NCBI GenBank assembly: GCA_002338515.1
Contig: DDIL01000146.1
Coordinates: forward strand, 1-13,007
Direction of reading: 5' to 3'
Length of the DNA: 13,007 nt
Source of the DNA: Glaciecola sp. UBA1851
GTDB lineage: Bacteria > Pseudomonadota > Gammaproteobacteria > Enterobacterales > Alteromonadaceae
The stretch's first letter is position 1. Each line of letters starts with the position of its first letter. A program made the translations under genes and the position numbers. Below the pieces are notes generated by a model that was not told the origin of the DNA, made no database searches, and worked only from the letters and a program-made list of their open reading frames with translations. This document shows positions 7,447-13,007 of this stretch, piece after piece.

Positions 7447-8286
7447 ATGCCTACAACAGAACAAAGACAAATTGCATTATTAGAAAAGCAATTGAATGAC
7501 GAACGCAAGAAACGTAAAAAAGCAGAAGAAATTTTGCATTTGCGAACACTAGATCTTTTTCATGCAAATCAGTATTTATCAAATATGACTGACCGCCTTC
7601 AATATGTTGTGTGGGCATCACGCGAAGCCATCTGGGAATATTCAGTAGCAGATGATGAATATTACCTATACAAAGATATCAACTCTAAATCGTCTACTGT
7701 AAAAGATCACGGTACCTTCAATCACTTTATTGATGCCATTCATGAAGACGACAGAATCGATTTTTTAGAAGCATGGCAAAATCATAGCATGGGCTCAGCT
7801 CCTTTCATTGAAACGCGAATTAGAAGGTTCTCAAGTACTCACAACACTTTTCGTTGGATATATATAAGAGGGAAGAAAGCGTTACATGAAACTACTGGGG
7901 AAATTGTAAAGGTCGCGGGTATTTTTAAAGATATTCATGAAAGTTATTTAACTGAGTTATCTTATAAAACCGTGGCTGAAACATTTGTGAAAAGCAAATA
8001 TGCAGGCTTCATTATTGACCATTCCACTGATCATATAACCGTAACCAAATCTTTTATTGAATTAGTAAAAAGTAATAATGAACAAATCTGCCAAACAGAA
8101 CTTTTAGAATTATTGCCTATAGAAACTATCGTAACAAATCAAAGAAAAGACATTTTGAAATTTAGTGCAGATTTATTACTTAATGATGCGTCAACTATTA
8201 AATGTGAATTTAGTCTTCCAGAGCTATTGCAAACTTCTGACAAAAAAGAACTTAGATTTGTTGTAGGTTTTATCAGGCCAATATAA
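7447..8286 (+). CDS. PAS-domain sensory protein with N-terminal coiled coil and no output domain
   Basis: This is a 279-residue protein from ATG 7447 (284 if ATG 7432 is used). Residues about 8-45 form a charged coiled coil (LEKQLNDERKKRKKAEEILH) ending in LDLFHANQYL. This resembles the linker found before sensor and GGDEF modules in many gammaproteobacterial signalling proteins. Residues about 51-165 are a PAS domain of the PAS_3 type, ending in a PAC-like strand pair (FRWIYIRGKKAL...GEIVKVAGIFKDIHE). Residues about 185-279 may be a second, degenerate PAS (AGFIIDHSTDHITVTKSFIELV). I see no GGDEF, EAL, kinase, SpoIIE phosphatase or DNA-binding domain, no signal peptide and no membrane segment. 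It is a cytoplasmic sensor that must signal through a partner, or a shortened relative of a longer protein; no remnant of a lost domain is readable in 8287-8438. The ligand is unknown. Confidence 0.72.
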   Translation: MPTTEQRQIALLEKQLNDERKKRKKAEEILHLRTLDLFHANQYLSNMTDRLQYVVWASREAIWEYSVADDEYYLYKDINSKSSTVKDHGTFNHFIDAIHEDDRIDFLEAWQNHSMGSAPFIETRIRRFSSTHNTFRWIYIRGKKALHETTGEIVKVAGIFKDIHESYLTELSYKTVAETFVKSKYAGFIIDHSTDHITVTKSFIELVKSNNEQICQTELLELLPIETIVTNQRKDILKFSADLLLNDASTIKCEFSLPELLQTSDKKELRFVVGFIRPI

Positions 8287-8438
8287 GTTAAATAATCTTC
8301 CTTAAAACCTTCGATAATAATCTAATTACTGTCGCTAAATTATATAGAAAACCCAAGAAAAATTACTGGTCGACACTTTATGGCGTCGATGAAGTTCATA
8401 AACTAAAAATGTTTTGATTTCACAACTCTAATATACGG

Positions 8439-9161
8439 CTACCGTTTCTTTTCAACATTATTGATGATTCCCTTTCTAAATGTGGGGGTAACATCAAAAT
8501 ACCAGGTAGTGGTTCGATTACTTTCAGGTTGTTGAACTTTTATTGCCTGCACAGGTAAATCGTTTACATAAGTTAATGACTGCCCAACCGCAACCATTTG
8601 ATGCAATTGAATAAACGCATACAAATCATTTGCACTGGTAATATAAAAAGGTGTCTGCGGAGTTTGTCCATTCCCAGTTCGCCATATGGCTTCAATAAAA
8701 TTATCTAGAATCATATTATGAAATTTACCGAGCGCTAAATTACCTAATTCGGTTGCACATATTGCGGCTCCATAGTGGCCAGTTAAAGACGTATAGTTTT
8801 GAGTTAATAATTTTTGATTGGTCTTTAAACATGAACGCCATTGCTGACCAGACATTTGCGCATGAGAAATGAGCTTTGCTGATTGCTCTTTATCGCTGTT
8901 AGGCTCATATAAAGAGGTAAATGGAAAAACTTTAATTATTTCATCGTAGTCGTTTGGATTAGCGGTACTGTTTTGTATTTTAGACACTAATTCATAATAT
9001 TCTGAATTGCTTTTATCGTAATTAAGTATGGGTTTGCCCGCTTCATTAATGGCGCTACACCCTGATAAAACAATTAAAGATACAAAACCAACAAACCAAA
9101 TCGCTTTTGGAGTTAACACGGTGCTGGTTTTAAATAGTGAGGAATTAAAAAATTTTGGCAT
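8439..9161 (-). CDS. DUF4919-like lipoprotein
   Basis: This 240-residue protein has an N-terminal segment of about 20 residues, then a hydrophobic stretch (IWFVGFVSLIVL) and the lipobox LSGC with C35 as the lipidation site, so it is expected to be a membrane-anchored lipoprotein. The mature part resembles the DUF4919 family: DYDEIIKVFPFTSLYEP at about 71-87, an alpha-helical middle with GHYGAAICATELGN at 128-141, then WRTGNGQTPQTPFYITSANDLYAF (160-183) and a C-terminal WYFDVTPTF. The family's function is unknown. The leader before the hydrophobic core is longer than usual, but no better internal start is apparent, and ATG 9161 lacks a clear Shine-Dalgarno. It lies downstream of the PKD lipoprotein gene on the same strand, beyond a strong hairpin, and is therefore probably transcribed separately. 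The family assignment is from memory of the pattern. Confidence 0.68.
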   Translation of the reverse strand: MPKFFNSSLFKTSTVLTPKAIWFVGFVSLIVLSGCSAINEAGKPILNYDKSNSEYYELVSKIQNSTANPNDYDEIIKVFPFTSLYEPNSDKEQSAKLISHAQMSGQQWRSCLKTNQKLLTQNYTSLTGHYGAAICATELGNLALGKFHNMILDNFIEAIWRTGNGQTPQTPFYITSANDLYAFIQLHQMVAVGQSLTYVNDLPVQAIKVQQPESNRTTTWYFDVTPTFRKGIINNVEKKR

Positions 9162-9272
9162 AATGTCATATCAATATTTTTTATCACACTATACGTTAAA
9201 TGTGAGCAACGAGAAAGTTGTGGTGCCACCAAATTTGTTTTATACGTTAGTGCCCTAGTCATTAAAGTGAAG

Positions 9273-9305
9273 ATTGCGACTATTCCAACATAGAATAGTC
9301 GCAAT
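9273..9305 (-). terminator. Perfect 13-bp hairpin, probable terminator of the PKD lipoprotein gene
   Basis: ATTGCGACTATTC at 9273-9285 is the exact reverse complement of 9293-9305, with a 7-base loop. On the minus strand it begins 24 bases after the stop codon at 9329. The following tract (CTTCACTTTAAT) is only moderately T-rich, so termination efficiency is uncertain. A transcript-processing or stabilising role is the alternative. Confidence 0.7.
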
Positions 9306-9328
9306 TACATTAAACCTACAAGCAAAGC

Positions 9329-11926
9329 TTATTGCTGAATAAAGATAGGTTGACGCGCTTGCTCCCAAACATTCCCAGCTTCATCGGTAATAGTGACCGT
9401 AAACGAAGTGGTGCTATCAGGAATAACATAATCAATTGTTTGAGTAGAGATTGCATAAAACCATATTTGCGACTCTTCATCTTCTGTTGGTACAGCGGTA
9501 GCATTTAGAGTGCCAAATACTTGAGAGCCATCATCATTTTCAAATGATATCGCTAGTTGAATAGGAAATGATGATTCAACAGCAAGCACACTGACTGATA
9601 TCTGCCCTTGAAAGATAGGAGCCACAAATACTTGTGGTTGTATATAATCAACTTCAAAGTCACTTATTACCACCGTGTCACCATCATCAGACACTTCGTC
9701 TAATTCAACATCACCGTTCACATTAGCGTTGCGCGTATAGTCTTCACTATCAATATCATCTTGAGCATTCCCTATCAATGTAATGTAATCAACTACCTGC
9801 ACATCAATATCACATTGTAAGTTAAGCGAGAACTCACCATTTTCGTCAGCGTTCACAAAGTCATAAGTAAACCCTTGGTCTGCAAAACCGAAACCATATA
9901 TTAGATTCCCGCCTGCAGGCTCACCATCTAAGTAAACGCTTCTGCCAGATACAGTACAAAGTTTAGGCCTGTTTACCATAACAACTTGTAAGGGTGGGTT
10001 CTCACAATCACTAGCAAGGTTAATTTCTGTTGTAGTGGATCCAAACTCAGTAGCAGAGTAGAAGAATAAGTCGGCGGTGGTGTCTTGGCTACCATTGAAT
10101 GCAATTACTTCGATGTTAGCTCTACCCATATCGTCAGTCACAAAATAACCAGAACTGAAATCGAACGTATCATCTTTATCAGAAACAAAGCCATACGTAT
10201 TAGAAAGTATTTGTTGCTCCTCATTTTGAACTTCAATGTTTGCGCAAAGTGCTGTTGGTTCATCAAATACCAATGGATAGTCTAGATTCCACCAATCACT
10301 TAAGAAAATTTCGTTTGTTACCAGAATTTCTAATACATAGCTTTCATTTGTGCAGTCAAAATCACTTCTATCTGCGCTTTGTAGGTTGCCTGCATTATCG
10401 TAAACACTGCCCTGCCCAAGTAAATCCCAAAGACCAGTATTGGGATTGTATGTATAAACTGGGATTTGAAACCCTTCTTTATCTGTGTCGCTATCACCTA
10501 ACGAATTTAATATAGAACAGCTACTAGCAGGGATATTTCTGTTAATAATAACGGGATCTTCGTCTTCTTCTGCCAGCTTGCGCTCATCACTGGTTAAATA
10601 GCGATATTTTAAGTCACGTTGTCGGTTCATTGCTGACACAACCGACTCACCAGAATCTGTCATTATTTCAGCAAAGTTAAATGCAACCGATACAAGTGCT
10701 TGACCTGAAGAGTCCTCGTACTCGCCCGGAAATAATTCTGCGTCATCTGGGTCGTTAGGATCGAAGGTTTCAACTGCGACCATGAGAGAGTTAACATCGT
10801 CTGGCATCAAAGAAGAAGGTATACCAATTGAAATACCGCCGGCGTCTTCATCAGATAACATATCAACATTGAAACCAATTGTACTTTCACCTGATACGCT
10901 ACTCATGGTTGATGGCATAACTTCTTCCATAACCACTTCAGAAATTTTCGCCTCAACACGCGTGACTTCAGTTAGGTCGAGTCTTCTAGAAAAACTTGTA
11001 TATCCAGCACGCGAAACCGTCACAGATACCGTCATAGCGCCAGGGCCTGATATCTCAGACGTAAATCTTAACTCAGTTGCTTGAGCTTGATTGAAAATTG
11101 CCTCTGGAGAATCTGTTGCTACAATATTATCGTTTTCATCTAATAACGACACTAGTACCGTCACTTCATCAGATTCGCCTTGTACAAGCGTATTATTACT
11201 GTTAAACGTTAGGACAGTCCCTCTTACATCTGCGGTAACCAGTGGTGCTGGAGCACTTGCTGTAACAGTTAAACTACTTGACATACTTGATGCTTCACCA
11301 TCATTTACCACCAAAGATAACGTATATTCACCGGCAATATCAGGCGTAAAAGTGGCCTCTTGCATATCAGCATTAGCTAATGTGGATGAAGAGCCATCAG
11401 GTAATTCTATTGCCCAGACATAAGTTAATACATCAGCATCTGGATCTGAACTGCTCGCACCATTTATGGTAACTAGCGTGCCAGTGGTAACAGTTTGATC
11501 ATCCCCTGCAACGGCTACAGGAAGCTGATTTACTCTATTAATATTGACTGTGACCGTATCACTTGCGGTTGCGCCATCATTGTCAGTAACCACCACCTCA
11601 AACACAAGTTCAATATTTTGAGTAATATCTACAGAAGTAAAAGTCACTGAAGCAGTATTAGTTGCGTCTAAAGTCACACTTGGACCAGACGTTTGTGACC
11701 AAGCATAGCTTGAAATAGAGCCATCTGAATCAGATGCGGTTGCCGAAAGCGTCACAAGTGTTTGCTCATCTGCACTAACATCGTTACCTGCATCTACAGC
11801 AGGTAAAAGATTAGGAGCTGGAGCTGGTAGAGGGTTGACCTCATTTGAATCGCCACCACAGGCGGCCAAAAATAAGCTAGCAAGCAGTAGCAAATAAAAA
11901 CGGGATTTGAATAGAGTTTGATGCAT
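9329..11926 (-). CDS. Large PKD-domain surface lipoprotein
   Basis: This 865-residue protein starts at ATG 11926, preceded by AAGGA with 8-base spacing; the frame stays open upstream to 12034, but that extension lacks such a signal and would bury the signal peptide. The lipoprotein signal peptide ends in LFLAAC with C23 as the lipidated residue, followed by GGDSNE and a Pro-rich linker (31-42). Two PKD-type beta-sandwich domains follow at about 43-130 (VDAGNDV...YAWSQTSGP) and 136-223 (VAVAGDDQTV...TYVWAIELPDGS). A Big-like segment spans about 229-325. The remainder is acidic and has six cysteines (470, 525, 561, 641, 657, 705), a motif IPVYTYNPNTGLWDLLGQG at 488-506, and carboxypeptidase-regulatory-like modules at about 561-645 and 657-712. 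No enzymatic motif is visible. It is likely an outer-surface binding or adhesion lipoprotein; the ligand is unknown. Confidence 0.82.
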   Translation of the reverse strand: MHQTLFKSRFYLLLLASLFLAACGGDSNEVNPLPAPAPNLLPAVDAGNDVSADEQTLVTLSATASDSDGSISSYAWSQTSGPSVTLDATNTASVTFTSVDITQNIELVFEVVVTDNDGATASDTVTVNINRVNQLPVAVAGDDQTVTTGTLVTINGASSSDPDADVLTYVWAIELPDGSSSTLANADMQEATFTPDIAGEYTLSLVVNDGEASSMSSSLTVTASAPAPLVTADVRGTVLTFNSNNTLVQGESDEVTVLVSLLDENDNIVATDSPEAIFNQAQATELRFTSEISGPGAMTVSVTVSRAGYTSFSRRLDLTEVTRVEAKISEVVMEEVMPSTMSSVSGESTIGFNVDMLSDEDAGGISIGIPSSLMPDDVNSLMVAVETFDPNDPDDAELFPGEYEDSSGQALVSVAFNFAEIMTDSGESVVSAMNRQRDLKYRYLTSDERKLAEEDEDPVIINRNIPASSCSILNSLGDSDTDKEGFQIPVYTYNPNTGLWDLLGQGSVYDNAGNLQSADRSDFDCTNESYVLEILVTNEIFLSDWWNLDYPLVFDEPTALCANIEVQNEEQQILSNTYGFVSDKDDTFDFSSGYFVTDDMGRANIEVIAFNGSQDTTADLFFYSATEFGSTTTEINLASDCENPPLQVVMVNRPKLCTVSGRSVYLDGEPAGGNLIYGFGFADQGFTYDFVNADENGEFSLNLQCDIDVQVVDYITLIGNAQDDIDSEDYTRNANVNGDVELDEVSDDGDTVVISDFEVDYIQPQVFVAPIFQGQISVSVLAVESSFPIQLAISFENDDGSQVFGTLNATAVPTEDEESQIWFYAISTQTIDYVIPDSTTSFTVTITDEAGNVWEQARQPIFIQQ

Positions 11927-11934
11927 TTTCTTTA

Positions 11935-11939
11935 TCCTT
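11935..11939 (-). promoter_or_regulatory. Ribosome binding site fixing the PKD lipoprotein start
   Basis: AAGGA on the minus strand, 8 bases before ATG 11926-11924. It sets the start at the lipoprotein signal peptide rather than at the in-frame ATG at 12034. Confidence 0.75.
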
Positions 11940-12179
11940 AAAAAAACTGAATGCATAAATAGCTTTATTTTACTTCTTATAAAGACAAATCCATGTACAC
12001 AGTGAAGACCAAAATAAAACCTAAAACTACTCAAAAATAGGTGTGGTTGTAAAGAGTATTACTAATTAAAAAGACATTCAATGTTGATTTTAAGTGATAT
12101 CAGTAGGGGTATAGTTTTATTGAAGTTTTTTTAAGAACTTATTTAATTAATACAATATTCTCTGACTGAGCATAAATTG
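11940..12179. other. AT-rich intergenic leader without a recognised feature
   Basis: This gap between the oxidoreductase and the PKD lipoprotein gene, both on the minus strand, is very AT-rich. It should contain the lipoprotein promoter, but I found no convincing -35/-10 pair. No strong terminator hairpin for the oxidoreductase is visible; the best is a 5-bp AAGTT/AACTT stem around 12123-12140. Confidence 0.4.
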
Positions 12180-13007
12180 CTAGACGTTAACAAATTTCCG
12201 ATATCGTTTAGTTAATTTGGCTAATCGAATTTGGTCCTTAAGTAGACTAAATATAGGAGAAGGTTTAACCAAAGGTTTTTTGCCTTTTCCTAGGCGTTGC
12301 AACTGCCTTCTAACCATCGCCATATTGGCTAAACCCGCCAACGTTTTATCCTTCCACATGACTTTTGGCAGTTTTACATAAACTTCAGGATCGGATTGCC
12401 ATTGATTTGGTAAATCTGGTACGCAAGCAATCGCGCTAGCAATCCCCACTAATTCAACATGATTTCTTAGTACCTCTTCTACTGCTTTTAAACGACGAAC
12501 CCCGCCTGTAGTCATAATAGTAGTGGTTGAGGCCATTGCAATTTTGTTGGCAAACTCCAAGAAATAAGCTTCTCGCTTTAGTCTAGAACCGTCAGCAGCG
12601 TTGCCTTGCATGGCAGGTGATTCATAACTACCGCCAGATAACTCAATAAAATCTAAATGGTATTCATCAAGCATAGCAACAACATTAACCGCATCATTAT
12701 GATCAAATCCACCTCTTTGAAAATCGGCTGAATTTAACTTAACTGATAAACTAAAGGTATCGCCGCACTCCTCTTTAATTCGACTAACAATACTAATAAG
12801 TAATCTAGCGCGATTAATAAGACTCCCACCCCACTCATCGGTTCGTTGATTAGTAAGAGGCGATAAGAATTGAGAAAGCAAATATCCATGAGCAGCATGC
12901 ACTTGCACACCATCAAAGCCTGCCTGTTTAGCCAACAATGCTGTATGTGTAAATTTCTCTATTACTTGTTCAATTTGTTCTGAAGTCATCGCTATAGGGC
13001 AGTCAAA
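12180..13007 (-). CDS. NADH:flavin oxidoreductase, Old Yellow Enzyme family, partial at right edge
   Basis: The frame is open from the window edge to the stop at 12180, giving the last 275 residues; the N-terminal part of the TIM barrel is outside the window, so the ATG at 12989 is internal. The visible part carries Old Yellow Enzyme hallmarks. VQVHAAHGYLLSQFLSP contains the H-x-x-H pair (visible residues 37 and 40) that binds the substrate carbonyl, followed by NQRTDEWGGS and NRAR. FIELSGG marks a later strand, and TTGGVRR (166-172) is part of the FMN-phosphate site. The next phosphate-site motif, usually with an arginine (GxARA or GRA followed by PDLP), reads GIASAIACVPDLP, so that arginine is serine here. 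A basic C-terminal tail (about 240-275) is present. The enzyme should reduce activated C=C bonds using FMN and NAD(P)H; the substrate is unknown. Confidence 0.88.
   Translation of the reverse strand, partial: FDCPIAMTSEQIEQVIEKFTHTALLAKQAGFDGVQVHAAHGYLLSQFLSPLTNQRTDEWGGSLINRARLLISIVSRIKEECGDTFSLSVKLNSADFQRGGFDHNDAVNVVAMLDEYHLDFIELSGGSYESPAMQGNAADGSRLKREAYFLEFANKIAMASTTTIMTTGGVRRLKAVEEVLRNHVELVGIASAIACVPDLPNQWQSDPEVYVKLPKVMWKDKTLAGLANMAMVRRQLQRLGKGKKPLVKPSPIFSLLKDQIRLAKLTKRYRKFVNV

Noticed and set aside
8370..8389. TCGAC...GTCGA inverted repeat between the convergent PAS and lipoprotein genes
   Set aside because: The stem is only 5 bp with a 10-base loop and no T-run; not a convincing terminator.
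9028..9304. Short frames on both strands around the start of the DUF4919-like gene (9028-9258 plus, 9113-9304 minus)
   Set aside because: They have no recognisable content and no ribosome binding site, and they overlap a lipoprotein signal peptide and a hairpin.
9316..11423. Several open frames of 60-110 codons inside the PKD lipoprotein gene, on both strands (for example 10085-10285, 10240-10515, 10782-11084, 11091-11423)
   Set aside because: They lie wholly within a well-supported coding region, resemble no family, and lack ribosome binding sites; they are out-of-frame readings of the lipoprotein gene.

Overview
This window looks like ordinary chromosomal DNA from a low-GC marine gammaproteobacterium, most likely an Alteromonadaceae relative (Glaciecola/Paraglaciecola/Alteromonas type). 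That placement is inferred from the gene families and protein style (TIGR03643/DUF2805, a CPXCG zinc-ribbon protein beside a flavin-reductase-fold gene, a long M14 peptidase, PKD lipoproteins); no rRNA or other marker gene is present. I see no tRNA, rRNA, transposase, phage gene, CRISPR array or integration site. No gene-free stretch exceeds 300 bases.

Layout. Bases 1-678 (minus) hold a CPXCG zinc-ribbon protein overlapping by one base with a flavin-reductase-fold gene that runs off the left edge. Bases 890-4585 (plus) form a tight three-gene cluster: secreted M14 zinc carboxypeptidase-like protein, small HNH-type protein, alpha/beta hydrolase. Bases 4582-6830 (plus) hold the most interesting unit: a promoter with a near-consensus LexA (SOS) box over its -10, driving a 724-residue protein that joins a complete FAN1-type nuclease (VRR-NUC domain) to a complete DnaQ-type DEDDh 3'-5' exonuclease. 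A TIGR03643/DUF2805 gene (6930-7214) and a PAS-domain protein without an output domain (7447-8286) follow on the same strand. Bases 8439-11926 (minus) hold two lipoproteins, a DUF4919-like protein and an 865-residue PKD-domain protein, separated by a perfect 13-bp hairpin. The right edge (12180-13007, minus) is the C-terminal part of an Old Yellow Enzyme-family oxidoreductase.

How the parts work together. The best-supported functional story is DNA repair. A predicted structure-specific nuclease that acts on 5' flaps and crosslinks is fused to a 3'-5' exonuclease and appears to be induced by DNA damage through LexA. The -35 of its promoter overlaps the stop codon of the upstream hydrolase, so it has its own promoter but may also receive read-through from the upstream cluster, because I see no terminator between them. 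The remaining genes are envelope or metabolic housekeeping and accessory functions with no evident link to that unit.
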